A stretch of 43,179 nucleotides of DNA from positions 1 through 43,179 of IMG/VR virus record IMGVR_UViG_3300043399_000508. The stretch is one strand, 5' to 3'. The position numbers and the translations under genes are program-made. Positions 16,492 through 24,403 of the stretch are shown here, in pieces (position 1 is the first letter of the stretch; every line of letters begins with the position of its first letter). The notes under the pieces are model-generated. The model did not search any database. It was not told the DNA's origin and saw nothing but the letters and a program-made list of their open reading frames with translations. The stretch is from a virus.

Positions 16492-16943
16492 GGCTTCCCT
16501 CCCTTCACGGCGGCGAGTGCGTCATTAGCAATGCCCCAAACTCTATCATCGTTGCAATATGGCATGTATGGATTCGGAGTGGTGACTTGCATAATTCCTC
16601 GCAAAGCCTCCGCCAGCGTGTCGCGCTGTTGCTCTGCCGTCATTCGTTCGGACGTTTGAGATTGCAGTGCGTCCACCTTTGTTCGGCAGTGTTCCTTCAG
16701 GTGCTCGATATGCTCCCGCGCCTCGGCAAGCTCGCGTTCGAGTCGTGCCAATTCCTCCGGCATGCGATGTTCGATGGCTGTGAGTCTTGAAAGCAGGTCG
16801 GCATTCTCGCGTTCGAGTTGGCGGGCAAAGTCTGCAAGAACAACATGCTTGTCGTTCACGGTGAATTTTCTTCCTCCCGGCCATGCGGGGTGTTCGTAGC
16901 GGCACAGTGCCGCATCCGTCCTCGGTGTCGGTGTCGTGCTCAT
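16488..16943 (-). CDS. Coiled-coil protein (151 aa)
   Basis: The start ATG 16943 (MSTTPTPRTDAALCRYEH) overlaps the upstream stop. Residues ~45-115 form a long Glu/Arg/Leu coiled coil (LARLERELAEAREHIEHLKEH). It resembles the 'DUF'-type helical proteins frequent beside phage recombination genes. Function unknown. Confidence 0.6.
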   Translation of the reverse strand: MSTTPTPRTDAALCRYEHPAWPGGRKFTVNDKHVVLADFARQLERENADLLSRLTAIEHRMPEELARLERELAEAREHIEHLKEHCRTKVDALQSQTSERMTAEQQRDTLAEALRGIMQVTTPNPYMPYCNDDRVWGIANDALAAVKGGKP

Positions 16944-17179
16944 GGTTCGTAATGGTTGCAGCATGGGGCGTCCTCGCAGTTGCAAATGCGTCCGTCTTGT
17001 GGGCGGTTGTTTGGTCGTGATTCTTTCCATTGCCGATCCCGCATCTCGTCGCGGAGCCGGTCGGCGTGGTCGATCTGCTGTTGCGTCCATCGTCCGGTGT
17101 ATTCGACGCATTCGCAGTTGTCATCGTCCTTGCCGCAATCCGGGCATTCCCATCGGTCTGTGTTGTGTGGTGAGTTCAT
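16940..17179 (-). CDS. Cys-rich small protein (79 aa)
   Basis: WECPDCGKDDDNCEC near the N-terminus and ICNCEDAPCCNHYEP at the end give two Cys clusters that could bind zinc, separated by a charged helix. ATGA overlaps on both sides support translation. Function unknown. Confidence 0.6.
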   Translation of the reverse strand: MNSPHNTDRWECPDCGKDDDNCECVEYTGRWTQQQIDHADRLRDEMRDRQWKESRPNNRPQDGRICNCEDAPCCNHYEP

Positions 17180-17499
17180 ACGTTTGAAATAACAAGGGTT
17201 GTCTGAATCCGTGGCAGCCTGGCGACCACAAAATGGTGCCGGTCAACGAGCATCAATGCGGCCCGCCGTGCGCCTCTGCGGATCGTTTCATAGCTGCGTT
17301 TCCATGGCAGGTTTCCGATGGCTTCGTAGCTCATGCCGCATGAGTAAAAGTGCCACCAGAGGATATGTCTCGCATCCTTTGCGGCGTCCGGAACTGAATA
17401 GTTTTGCGACAGAATTGCTTCCGGGGTTGTTCTGTAATAGACGGCGGCAATCTGGATGCAGTCCGCAATCTGCTGCGCCTTGGTTTGCTTGTGGTTCAT
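17176..17499 (-). CDS. Stand-alone DnaA domain IV-like DNA-binding protein (107 aa)
   Basis: Residues ~10-85 follow the layout of the DnaA C-terminal domain: AAVYYRTTPEAILS, then AAKDARHILWWHFYSCGMSYEAIGNL, then a basic helix KRSYETIRRGARRA. In DnaA these correspond to the R..AR..A.YL helix, the S...IG turn and the DHTTV..A recognition helix; here the DHTTV signature is replaced by YETIRR. No ATPase domain is present, so it would bind DNA without acting as an initiator ATPase. It sits in the replication operon, coupled by ATGA to both neighbours. It could be an origin-binding factor or a competitor of host DnaA. Start ATG 17499. Confidence 0.65.
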   Translation of the reverse strand: MNHKQTKAQQIADCIQIAAVYYRTTPEAILSQNYSVPDAAKDARHILWWHFYSCGMSYEAIGNLPWKRSYETIRRGARRAALMLVDRHHFVVARLPRIQTTLVISNV

Positions 17500-17711
17500 G
17501 GTTCTTTCCATTCGATGATGTTGTAGGTGTCCTCGTAATTGACTACCGCTTTTGTTCCATCGTGCGGTGTTCCGTCTGGCGATGTAACGCCTTGGCACCA
17601 GAGAGAATCTTCCGACGCGTCGAGCACTCGGAATGCCGGCCAGTCGTTTCCGGCGTTGTAAGCCTTGTTCGTCCAAAATACGATGATGCGTTTTCCAAGT
17701 AGGTGTGTCAT
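17496..17711 (-). CDS. Hypothetical protein (71 aa)
   Basis: MTHLLGKRIIVFWTNKAYNAGNDWPAFRVLDASEDSLW..., a short beta-rich chain ending EWKEP. The start ATG 17711 overlaps the upstream stop. Function unknown. Confidence 0.55.
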   Translation of the reverse strand: MTHLLGKRIIVFWTNKAYNAGNDWPAFRVLDASEDSLWCQGVTSPDGTPHDGTKAVVNYEDTYNIIEWKEP

Positions 17712-17902
17712 GGTCTTTTGCGGTTCTCTCTTACGATTTGCGCGCATTGTTTGCGGGTCAGGTTGATACAAGAATCTCCAAGGTAAAGAGACGCCTGCCA
17801 GCCTGATTGTTTGACGTCTCCGCCTCCGTGCAGCGTAACAACGGCGGCACGGTTGAATTCATAGTGGCATGTCTTCGGGCAGTTGTTGCGGGTAGTTCTC
17901 AT
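17708..17902 (-). CDS. Hypothetical protein (64 aa)
   Basis: MRTTRNNCPKTCHYEFNRAAVVTLHGGGDVK..., basic C-terminus. Held in the operon by ATGA overlaps at both ends. Function unknown. Confidence 0.5.
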   Translation of the reverse strand: MRTTRNNCPKTCHYEFNRAAVVTLHGGGDVKQSGWQASLYLGDSCINLTRKQCAQIVRENRKRP

Positions 17903-18090
17903 GGAATGAATTCGTGAAATGCTTTGGTAATGGTGTCCTTGTCGAATCCCCAAGCCGCCATTGCCACGAATGCCATATCAACGGCGTGCTCAATGGTAAT
18001 GTTGTCGTCGGCTGGGTGTTCGATGCTGACAGCCAAATAGGGATGTTTCTCCACTGATTGGTCCTCGGATGGTGCGATGGTGATTTTCAT
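17899..18090 (-). CDS. Hypothetical acidic protein (63 aa)
   Basis: MKITIAPSEDQSVEKHPYLAVSIEHPADDNITIEHAVDMAF... ends with FDKDTITKAFHEFIP. It is coupled to the exonuclease gene by an ATGA overlap. A short modulator of the recombination enzymes is possible but unproven. Confidence 0.55.
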   Translation of the reverse strand: MKITIAPSEDQSVEKHPYLAVSIEHPADDNITIEHAVDMAFVAMAAWGFDKDTITKAFHEFIP

Positions 18091-18743
18091 GCTGCGTTTC
18101 CTTTCAAGAGTTCCTGTTTCTTGTGCTCGGCCTTCATCTTCGCGCCCAGCCTTTCGTAGTAGTTGGAGTAGCTTTTCAGTCCTTCCAATAGCTCCGTGGT
18201 GTAGCTGTCCCACTCAACAATCTTGTGAAGGAACGGATAGCCAGGAAACCATGCGAAGAAGTGCCAGCGTTTTGCTCCGGTGACTGCCATGGAACCATGA
18301 ACCTGCGGCTTGTATTCGCTAGGCAGTTCGTCGGCTTCGATGTATTGAATGAGCTTGGACACTCGCGGAATTTTGATTTCCAAGCCTTCGCCAGTGGAGA
18401 GGATCAACCCATCCGGCGAGCATCCAAAATGCCCGTGCTTGGACTTGGCAAATCCGATTTCGTCCACTTCCAGCTTGGTTACGATCTGGAAAAGGTCGCG
18501 GGCGTCCGGTTCAAGCTCGATGCCTCTCCGCATGTCATCTGTCTCGCGTGGGGGTGGGTCCGGATTGCCGGTCGCCTCGGCCATGACCTTCGATGCTGCC
18601 GTGAGTCTTGCGCTGTCCGCAGTCTTGCCGCTCTTGGTGAGCCAGTCGCCGAACTGCGATGCCGTGAGATGGCCTTTGCGGGCTTCAAACCAAGCCTCGC
18701 TTCGTTGTTCGCAGTCGATGAGTTCACAATCTGGGAATTTCAT
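18087..18743 (-). CDS. YqaJ/lambda-exonuclease-type recombination nuclease (218 aa)
   Basis: PD-(D/E)xK nuclease of the YqaJ family. The N-terminal RSEAWFEARKGHLTASQFGDWL motif is the family signature. Candidate catalytic residues are Glu76 (GIELE), Asp111 (GCSPDGLIL) and Glu122-Ile-Lys124 (LEIKIP). It should degrade one strand of dsDNA ends to give ssDNA for the annealing protein, whose gene lies directly upstream with an ATGA overlap, the classical exo/recombinase pair. Start ATG 18743. Confidence 0.85.
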   Translation of the reverse strand: MKFPDCELIDCEQRSEAWFEARKGHLTASQFGDWLTKSGKTADSARLTAASKVMAEATGNPDPPPRETDDMRRGIELEPDARDLFQIVTKLEVDEIGFAKSKHGHFGCSPDGLILSTGEGLEIKIPRVSKLIQYIEADELPSEYKPQVHGSMAVTGAKRWHFFAWFPGYPFLHKIVEWDSYTTELLEGLKSYSNYYERLGAKMKAEHKKQELLKGNAA

Positions 18744-19519
18744 GGTTGCTCCTCCTCCACCCATGGTTCTTCCGTTGGCATCGCGGCAGTCTCGATCTTC
18801 TCCGGTTCGTCGGAAAACGCATCAAACGGATTGCCCTTCGGCGTTACGTCGCGGAGTTGGTTTCCACTGAACTGCTCGTCGTCGCGTTCAACGTGCTGCA
18901 TGATCTCGCTGGAAAGCGGCAGCATCTTGGAGAGGCGGCGAACGGCGGTTTTCTTGGCCATCTCAGGGAAGTCTGTCACCCATGGTCCGGATGTTCCTGC
19001 CCGGCTGCGCTTGCGGATGGCTTCAACCTCGGCAATGGTCATCACTGCCGTCTGGCGTTCTCCGCTTTTCATCACGGCTTCCGCATAGACAGCTTGCATC
19101 TTGCCACGATCCTCGCGCCAGTTGACGCGGTGGGTAATCTCGCCGTTCTGCCATGAAAACTCGTCACGCTCGCAAACGGTTTCGGATCGGATGGAAACAA
19201 CGTCGCCGGAACGCCGGATCAGTTCAACGAGTCCACGGTAATCGACAATTAGCGTGGCTTCCTTGCCGTAAGGAATCAAATGCGCCCGCCGTCCATCCGG
19301 TTCCAGTCCCATTGCGGACAGGTCGAGCAGGCATTTCATCATGGAGGCTGGCGTGCATTCCGCTAGCTTCGGCGTCCTGGTCAATGCCGTGATTGCCACG
19401 CGGCAGAATCGGTCGGCTGGCAGGTGTTTCGGCAGTGCGCGGGCGAATTGTTCGCGCATGCTGTCGGAGTTAATCAGGGACTTGATGTCGTTTTTCTGTG
19501 TTGTCAGTTGTGTGCTCAT
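18740..19519 (-). CDS. recT: RecT-family single-strand annealing protein (259 aa)
   Basis: The body contains the RecT hallmarks: FCRVAITALTRTPKLAECTPASMMKCLLDLSAMGLEP, HLIPYGKEATLIVDYRGLVELIRRSGDV, and an acidic variable C-terminus. It anneals complementary ssDNA and works with the YqaJ nuclease. ATG 19519 (MSTQLTTQKNDIKSL) is preferred over an upstream alternative start at 19561, which would overlap the methyltransferase gene. The leader is A/C-rich (CCAACCAAGACACCAATG). Confidence 0.9.
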   Translation of the reverse strand: MSTQLTTQKNDIKSLINSDSMREQFARALPKHLPADRFCRVAITALTRTPKLAECTPASMMKCLLDLSAMGLEPDGRRAHLIPYGKEATLIVDYRGLVELIRRSGDVVSIRSETVCERDEFSWQNGEITHRVNWREDRGKMQAVYAEAVMKSGERQTAVMTIAEVEAIRKRSRAGTSGPWVTDFPEMAKKTAVRRLSKMLPLSSEIMQHVERDDEQFSGNQLRDVTPKGNPFDAFSDEPEKIETAAMPTEEPWVEEEQP

Positions 19520-19544
19520 TGGTGTCTTGGTTGGAAATGGTTGG

Positions 19545-20546
19545 TTAATCAAGTCCGGCAAGCAGCGGGACTTCTTCCATTAGGTTGCCTTTGGCCGCCT
19601 CTTCGCAGTTGCGCACGGCTTGGCGGAAATAGGCTTCTTTCAGCTCAATGCCGATTGCCTTGCGCCCGTTTAGTATCGCGCCGTAAGCCTCTGATCCGAC
19701 TCCAAGGAAAGGAGTCAAAACAACCTCGTTTGGGTTGGACCATAGGACGCAAGCACGCTCGATCACGTCGAGTTGCAGCGGGTGGACGTGCTTTTCGTCG
19801 TCCTGGTCGCGGCATTCCTTGTATGGTAAAACATTGTCAATCCGGATGTCGTCCCAAAATGAGGACGCGTATTGTCGCCAGATCCAATGCGAAAAGCGGT
19901 TCTCCTTTTGGTCGCCTTTCCATCCCCGGTATTGTTGCAATTCGTGAGGCATCACGCGTTCGCCGCAATACTTCATCAACCCTTCCGGGTGAGATACAGG
20001 GACTTCGTTTTCACCCTTCTTGCGGAAAACCAGAAGTTGGTCCGCTGTGGCAACATCGCAAAGCGTGCTGTCCTCGGTTAGTGTCCGGTGGGCAAGTCCC
20101 TTCGCCATGGTTCGGAGTCGCACGCCAAGCGGTTCCTTCCAAATGTGTCGTCGCATGCAATACTGGAATCCGTGCTTTTCATGCTCGCGGATGATGTCGC
20201 CGGGAAAGTCAATCAACCCGGTTCCCACGTTTGCCCCGCACCCCATCTTTGCCGTGTCCCCGTTGCCTGTCCCCGGAACATCCATGCAATGAACGGCGGT
20301 CATGCGTCCTGGTTTTGTGGCGCGTGCAATCTCGGAGATCAAGAATCCGTAGTGTTCGAAAAACTCCTGATAGGAATCATTATTGCTCATGTCCCTTGGG
20401 TCGGACGAGTAATTGTAAAGGCCGCAAAACGGCGGGGAATAGATTGAGAAGTCAACCGATGAATCGGGAATGGTTGGCAGGACTTCGCAACTGTCCCCAT
20501 TGTAAAGGGCGTAGCGGTCGGTTATCACTTGTTGTTTTACAGCCAT
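19545..20546 (-). CDS. DNA methyltransferase, N4-cytosine/N6-adenine type (333 aa)
   Basis: Motif IV is SPPF (residues 37-40), which is most often seen in N4-cytosine enzymes, and the SAM-binding motif I is LTPFLGVGSEAYGA near residue 290. This motif order (catalytic first) with a large central target-recognition region is the beta class. A conserved DFPGDIIREHEKHGFQY.. RHIWKEPLGVR block lies between. It probably modifies phage DNA to protect it from host restriction; no cognate nuclease is present. It overlaps the upstream helicase gene by 10 bp. Confidence 0.85.
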   Translation of the reverse strand: MAVKQQVITDRYALYNGDSCEVLPTIPDSSVDFSIYSPPFCGLYNYSSDPRDMSNNDSYQEFFEHYGFLISEIARATKPGRMTAVHCMDVPGTGNGDTAKMGCGANVGTGLIDFPGDIIREHEKHGFQYCMRRHIWKEPLGVRLRTMAKGLAHRTLTEDSTLCDVATADQLLVFRKKGENEVPVSHPEGLMKYCGERVMPHELQQYRGWKGDQKENRFSHWIWRQYASSFWDDIRIDNVLPYKECRDQDDEKHVHPLQLDVIERACVLWSNPNEVVLTPFLGVGSEAYGAILNGRKAIGIELKEAYFRQAVRNCEEAAKGNLMEEVPLLAGLD

Positions 20547-21901
20547 GACGGGATGGTTTCTTGGTTTGTGTTTTCGTTTTTGTGTTCGATGATCAACTCA
20601 TTGTTGATGTGGGAAATCAGGCTCTTGAACATTTCCTCGGCCTGTTTCGCCTTGGCATTCATGTTACCAAGGACTCTTGACTCAGCCTCTGTTGTGATGA
20701 CGTCAACGGTTACGGTTTTCTTTTGCCCGAAGCGCCATGAACGGCGGATGGCTTGATACCATTGCTCAAATGAATGGGACGGGAAAAACGTCTGTCTCGC
20801 GCAGTGCTGCCAATTCATCCCGAATCCGGCGACGATTGGTTTGCTGACTAGCACTCTGGCTTGCCCGTGAGTGAATGCGGAAAACAACTCTTCTTTCCTG
20901 TCGTCGCTGTCGCGGCCAGATACTTGCACGGCGTCAGGGATGAGCTTTTCCAAAAGGTCGCTTTCGGAATTGGTGTGGCACCAGCAAACAACCGGCTCGT
21001 CGCATCCATTGGCGATTCTTGCGGCCATTTCAGCACGCTCTTCAACCGTTCTTGACCTTTCCCGCCGTTGTTCCTCAAGGGTGATTGCTGGCATCTCAAA
21101 AAGGAAATCGGTGGACGCTGTTCTTGGTTTTACGGTGTGCTGGTTGGTGATAAGCGGGGGCAATGTAAATCCCTCATCTGAGAATCCGATGTCGGATGGT
21201 TTTCTGACAGCCCTTGCCCAGCTCGCAATCCACCGCCAAAAGTCTCGCTCAGAGTGTCCACGGAAACGATAGGTTCCGCTTCGAAACTCCTGACTCCGGC
21301 TGGTTGTCGCTTCGGCTTTCTTAAAGAACTTGCCCAGCATATCCATAAATCCAAGGTATCCGAGCGCCTCCGAAGAAGTCCCTAGTTCGATGTGATCGTT
21401 TGGCGCGGCGGTTGCCGTCCAAAGGCTGCGATATGGCAACTTTCGTGAAAACTCGGTCACGGCTTGCTTGGTCACTCCGTCGAACGATTTAAGGATTGAG
21501 GACTCGTCGCAACAAATCCCGGCAAAATCCCATTCGTTGAAAAGGTGTAGCTTTTGGTAGTTTGTCACAGTCACCGGGGCTGTAACGCTGCCATCCATGG
21601 ACCTTGCGGCCTCGATTCCAAAGCGTTGCGCCTCTTCCACTGTCTGAGCGCCAACGGCAAGAGGTGTAAGTAAAAGCACGGGCTTGCCAGTCTTCAAATG
21701 AACGTTCTTGCACCAGGTTAGTTGCATGAGCGTTTTTCCCATGCCGCAGTCCGCAAAGATGGCTCCGCGCCCTTTCCGGCAAATCCATTCGATCAAATGC
21801 TGCTGGAAATCGAATGCGGCATCAGGCATCCAAAGCGGATCAAAGCCAAAGTTTCCGGCGAGGTGTGATTTACGATAAATGAATTGTTCGTAGGTTGTCA
21901 T
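20537..21901 (-). CDS. SF2 (DEAD/SNF2-type) helicase (454 aa)
   Basis: Walker A DCGMGKT at residues 51-57, motif II DESS at 132-135, motif III TATAAP around 173-178, and an arginine-finger motif QAIRRSWRFGQ near the C-terminus. The last resembles SNF2-like translocases. An insert rich in Arg/Glu (about residues 280-300) separates the two RecA domains. It overlaps the methyltransferase downstream by 10 bp; paired SF2 helicase and methyltransferase genes are frequent in phages and may serve modification or replication. Start ATG 21901, coupled to the gene upstream. Confidence 0.85.
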   Translation of the reverse strand: MTTYEQFIYRKSHLAGNFGFDPLWMPDAAFDFQQHLIEWICRKGRGAIFADCGMGKTLMQLTWCKNVHLKTGKPVLLLTPLAVGAQTVEEAQRFGIEAARSMDGSVTAPVTVTNYQKLHLFNEWDFAGICCDESSILKSFDGVTKQAVTEFSRKLPYRSLWTATAAPNDHIELGTSSEALGYLGFMDMLGKFFKKAEATTSRSQEFRSGTYRFRGHSERDFWRWIASWARAVRKPSDIGFSDEGFTLPPLITNQHTVKPRTASTDFLFEMPAITLEEQRRERSRTVEERAEMAARIANGCDEPVVCWCHTNSESDLLEKLIPDAVQVSGRDSDDRKEELFSAFTHGQARVLVSKPIVAGFGMNWQHCARQTFFPSHSFEQWYQAIRRSWRFGQKKTVTVDVITTEAESRVLGNMNAKAKQAEEMFKSLISHINNELIIEHKNENTNQETIPSWL

Positions 21902-22068
21902 GCCAATGCCTTCCTCCTGCGTTTGATTTCGCTCCTGATCGCCGCCAGCCTACCTTGCTCCCATGATCCCTTCATGTGAATCATGCGGTTTTTCGCAAGG
22001 TCGCGGGCGATGGCCTCCAGCGTTTCAAGGCTATATTGCGCACATGCGGCGTCGTGGTTTGCGGTCAT
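21898..22068 (-). CDS. Small helical protein (56 aa)
   Basis: Reads MTANHDAACAQYSLETLEAI... and ends in a basic SEIKRRRKALA. It overlaps the helicase start (ATGA) and the stop of the gene upstream (TAATG). Tight coupling on both sides supports translation; function unknown. Confidence 0.6.
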   Translation of the reverse strand: MTANHDAACAQYSLETLEAIARDLAKNRMIHMKGSWEQGRLAAIRSEIKRRRKALA

Positions 22069-22241
22069 TAGAAAATGGTTGAAAGGACTGCAATGGCGAT
22101 TGTCACGATTGCCCCGGTTGCGGCGTAGAACGTCAAAAACTTGGCGATGCTCCGGAGCTTGCGGTTGTGTTCGCGTTCGGCGGCGACCATGAGCCGCAAG
22201 AACTCTTCGTGTGATGGTGTGAATGGGTGGGATGTTTTCAT
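22068..22241 (-). CDS. Small single-pass membrane protein (57 aa)
   Basis: A charged N-terminal half (MKTSHPFTPSHEEFLRLMV, then AAEREHNRKLRSIAKF) is followed by a C-terminal hydrophobic helix (residues ~36-57, FYAATGAIVTIAIAVLSTIF). An A/C-rich leader (AACCAACAACCAAATG) precedes it. It may be a membrane-anchored accessory factor. Confidence 0.6.
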   Translation of the reverse strand: MKTSHPFTPSHEEFLRLMVAAEREHNRKLRSIAKFLTFYAATGAIVTIAIAVLSTIF

Positions 22242-22256
22242 TTGGTTGTTGGTTTA

Positions 22257-23219
22257 TTAGCCTTCTTCGGTTTGTTGGTGGTAATCGTCATCCGCGCCGA
22301 CCTCGCATGATTCGCCGCATGATGATCCAAGGTCCAGTAAGTCATCAAAAAGCTCCGGTTGGTTGAATTGATCGTCAACGTAAGGCGCAAAATCCGTCGT
22401 GAATGCCAATTTTACAATGTCCTGTGCTGACTTGTTTTGTCTAAAAAATGTCCTTGGCTCGGTCTGGTTGTCTCCGTTGCTAACCATCCCGTATTTGCGT
22501 TCCATCTGCCCCCACCAGTCAAAAACTGACGGGTCCTCTTTTGCTCTTGTCATCAGTTTGCGAAGCGACTTTTTCCAACATCCGTCGCAGTTTCCGTGAT
22601 GATCTCCGGCAAGTTTTAAGTCCCATGGAAACTTTGCCATGTATGCGTTAACGTCCCGCTTGCGCCATCCCTCGTCGGCCAATGGGTAAACAAAACGGCG
22701 TTCTTTCATATTCTTGCTGGCGCGGGAAAGAATTTCGTCGGCGCGAATTCCGATTGCGGTGTCATAGCTACCGCGCTCCCATCCTTGACTTCTAAGCCAC
22801 CAGTGGATCGGTTCGTCTTTAAGCCTGCCGGTGCAGTTTGGATAGCTCTTGTTGAAGATTCCATGTTTGGCGATTGCCGACTCGAAAACCTTGCCGTCGC
22901 GGTTTGCCGTCTCAAAAGTCACAACTTTTGCTGTCGGCGCTTTTCGTTCGCCGTGATGAATAATTGCCTCAAGCCACACAACGCGATGCCCTCTGGGTTG
23001 GCAGAAATGGCGATCCGCAGCGTCAACGAACTCCAGAGTCTCTTCCTTTTCTCGTCCAGTATTTGCAAAAGTGATCAAGATTTCATGCGTTTCCGAAAAG
23101 CGTTCTAGGCAACGATCGAGCATAACTGCGGACGAACGGCCACCGCTAAATGATATGGCGAGCCTGGGGCGTTGCTCGTCGTGCAATCGTTTAGAGATTT
23201 TCTGTGGGTATCTAGACAT
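22257..23219 (-). CDS. PAPS-reductase-like ATP pyrophosphatase (320 aa)
   Basis: The N-terminal SFSGGRSSAVML (SGG loop at residues 25-30) is the PP-loop of the adenine nucleotide alpha-hydrolase/PAPS reductase family. ITFANTGREKEETLEFV and a Cys-rich NCDGCWKKS near residue 212 plus a C-terminal CGESC suggest a metal cluster. Such proteins are common in phages; proposed roles include sulfur or nucleotide modification (the DndC enzyme of DNA phosphorothioation belongs to the same fold). The substrate cannot be told from sequence. It lies just upstream of the helicase/methyltransferase pair. Confidence 0.8.
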   Translation of the reverse strand: MSRYPQKISKRLHDEQRPRLAISFSGGRSSAVMLDRCLERFSETHEILITFANTGREKEETLEFVDAADRHFCQPRGHRVVWLEAIIHHGERKAPTAKVVTFETANRDGKVFESAIAKHGIFNKSYPNCTGRLKDEPIHWWLRSQGWERGSYDTAIGIRADEILSRASKNMKERRFVYPLADEGWRKRDVNAYMAKFPWDLKLAGDHHGNCDGCWKKSLRKLMTRAKEDPSVFDWWGQMERKYGMVSNGDNQTEPRTFFRQNKSAQDIVKLAFTTDFAPYVDDQFNQPELFDDLLDLGSSCGESCEVGADDDYHQQTEEG

Positions 23220-23232
23220 GGGCGGTCTCTGA

Positions 23233-23319
23233 TTAAAGTCCTGGGCAGAGGTTGAGGTGGAGGAGAACGGCGTAGATCACGACGTTGACAGCTAGGACGA
23301 TGGCTAAAGTGAGCTTCAT
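23233..23319 (-). CDS. Tiny hydrophobic peptide (28 aa)
   Basis: MKLTLAIVLAVNVVIYAVLL followed by HLNLCPGL: a start, a hydrophobic helix and a short tail. It sits in the gap between the wHTH gene and the PAPS-reductase-like gene. It could be a small membrane peptide; translation is unproven. Confidence 0.4.
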   Translation of the reverse strand: MKLTLAIVLAVNVVIYAVLLHLNLCPGL

Positions 23320-23324
23320 GGCAG

Positions 23325-23630
23325 TTATGCGTTGAGGATGTCAGACATGAGAAGATGGCAGGAATATGTCGCCGTAATGTGGAAAACCCTGCGGTCGCCA
23401 ACTCCGGCAACCCGTTCGACGAGTCCCTTGGAAACGAGTCCGTCAACTAGGCCGGTTATCGACGCGGAGCTAACGTCTAGCTCCCTTGCGAGCTTGGTCA
23501 TGGACGCCGCTCCCTTTGCGTCCTCGATGACGCAGAGCGCGTGCAATGCAGAAAGGGACAAGTTATGCGCTCCGGCGATGGACAGCATTCTAGCGAGCCT
23601 GCCCGGTTTGATGTGTGTTGTCGTTTTCAT
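23325..23630 (-). CDS. Winged-helix (MarR-like) transcription regulator (101 aa)
   Basis: The segment LSLSALHALCVIEDAKGAASMTKLARELDVSSASITGLVDGLVSKGLVERVAGVGDRRVF (landmarks: AASMTKLARELDVSSASITG and LVERVAGVGDRR) is a clear wHTH with the DRR wing turn of the MarR family. It lies near the 5' end of the early block and is a candidate regulator of the operators with GTAACGGTTAG half-sites. Start ATG 23630. Confidence 0.75.
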   Translation of the reverse strand: MKTTTHIKPGRLARMLSIAGAHNLSLSALHALCVIEDAKGAASMTKLARELDVSSASITGLVDGLVSKGLVERVAGVGDRRVFHITATYSCHLLMSDILNA

Positions 23631-23638
23631 GGGTGGAA

Positions 23639-23902
23639 TCAGTCGAGGATTTCACGGACGCGGATTGATTCGCCGCGCATGGCGTCGATGTCACCGGCAT
23701 AAAGCGTAACTGCTCCGTCTTGCCAAAATGTCAGCTTCCACTCACGCGGCTCCGGCTTGACTCGGTATTCGATAACGTCGTGAAAGTGCGTGTAATCAAT
23801 GTCACGCCAGATTCCGGACGCTTGATCCTTTATTTGAATGGTTTTCCCATCCGCATAAGCCTGAAGAACAGGCAACAACTCTTTCGCTCTTTGTCGTGTC
23901 AT
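23639..23902 (-). CDS. Hypothetical protein (87 aa)
   Basis: MTRQRAKELLPVLQAYADGKTIQIK... then YRVKPEPREWKLTFW, a pattern frequent in small phage proteins that begin with a helical 'LLP.LQAYA.GK.IQ' stretch. The leader is strongly A/C-rich (CCAACCAAACCAAGCACC). Function unknown. Confidence 0.65.
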   Translation of the reverse strand: MTRQRAKELLPVLQAYADGKTIQIKDQASGIWRDIDYTHFHDVIEYRVKPEPREWKLTFWQDGAVTLYAGDIDAMRGESIRVREILD

Positions 23903-23992
23903 TGGTGCTTGGTTTGGTTGGATTCCCCGGCCTGTTTTTGCGTTCCGTTGGTCTGCGGCTCGTGGGCGACAATCCACTCGGGGAAAAGTGTT

Positions 23993-24175
23993 TCATTCTC
24001 CGCATTCCGGACCGTTCTCCGGATACAGCAATTCCGTCACTTGGTCTTTCATGGAGTCCAAGATTTCCTCCAAGAGTTGAAGCGTTTGCGCCTTCCGGCT
24101 TCGCTTCTGATCGTTGGCAATGGCGTCGAGGATTACGGTGCGGGCGTCGTCAAGTTCGATAGCAATGATTGGCAT
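23993..24175 (-). CDS. Small acidic protein (60 aa)
   Basis: MPIIAIELDDARTVILDAIA... with a helical middle (QKRSRKAQTLQLLEEILDSM) and an acidic end. It is the first gene downstream of the control region with the box at 24193-24203, so it may be the first gene of the early transcript. Function unknown. Confidence 0.55.
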   Translation of the reverse strand: MPIIAIELDDARTVILDAIANDQKRSRKAQTLQLLEEILDSMKDQVTELLYPENGPECGE

Positions 24176-24192
24176 GGCGTTGTTCTAGCTAA

Positions 24193-24203
24193 CTAACCGT
24201 TAC
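24193..24203 (-). promoter_or_regulatory. Half-site box GTAACGGTTAG
   Basis: The minus strand reads GTAACGGTTAG, identical to the left part of the box at 15729-15746. It lies 18-28 bp upstream of the ATG at 24175, a suitable operator position. Confidence 0.45.
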
Positions 24204-24361
24204 CTGCCAAGTATTTTTTCATTATTTTTTTGGTATCGACGCAAGCTGTTGATTTTTAAGGCGAAATAATTCTTGCTGTTGCTGCCTGATAGGTTAGAAT
24301 CCGCGCCGACGAGAGGTCGAACTCAAGCGTCAAAGTCTTTTGAGGGTATCCCCTCACAAAC

Positions 24362-24403
24362 AGCCCCGAGCGCGGTAATTCGACCTCCCGCCTCGGGGCT
24401 TTT
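24362..24403 (+). terminator. Hairpin with short T-run
   Basis: AGCCCCGAG (24362-24370) pairs with CTCGGGGCT (24392-24400), followed by TTTT on the plus strand. On the minus strand it is followed by GTTTGTG, so it may weakly end the accessory transcript as well. Confidence 0.5.

Noticed and set aside
23903-24000. Protein-like frame on the minus strand (NETLFPEWIVAHEPQTNG...) after the 60-aa gene
   Set aside because: It looks like coding sequence but no start codon exists in frame after the previous stop; a frameshift extension of the 60-aa gene is possible but unsupported.
24280-24330. tRNA-like GGTCGAACTC sequence
   Set aside because: No five-pair T-stem, anticodon arm or acceptor stem can be drawn on either strand.
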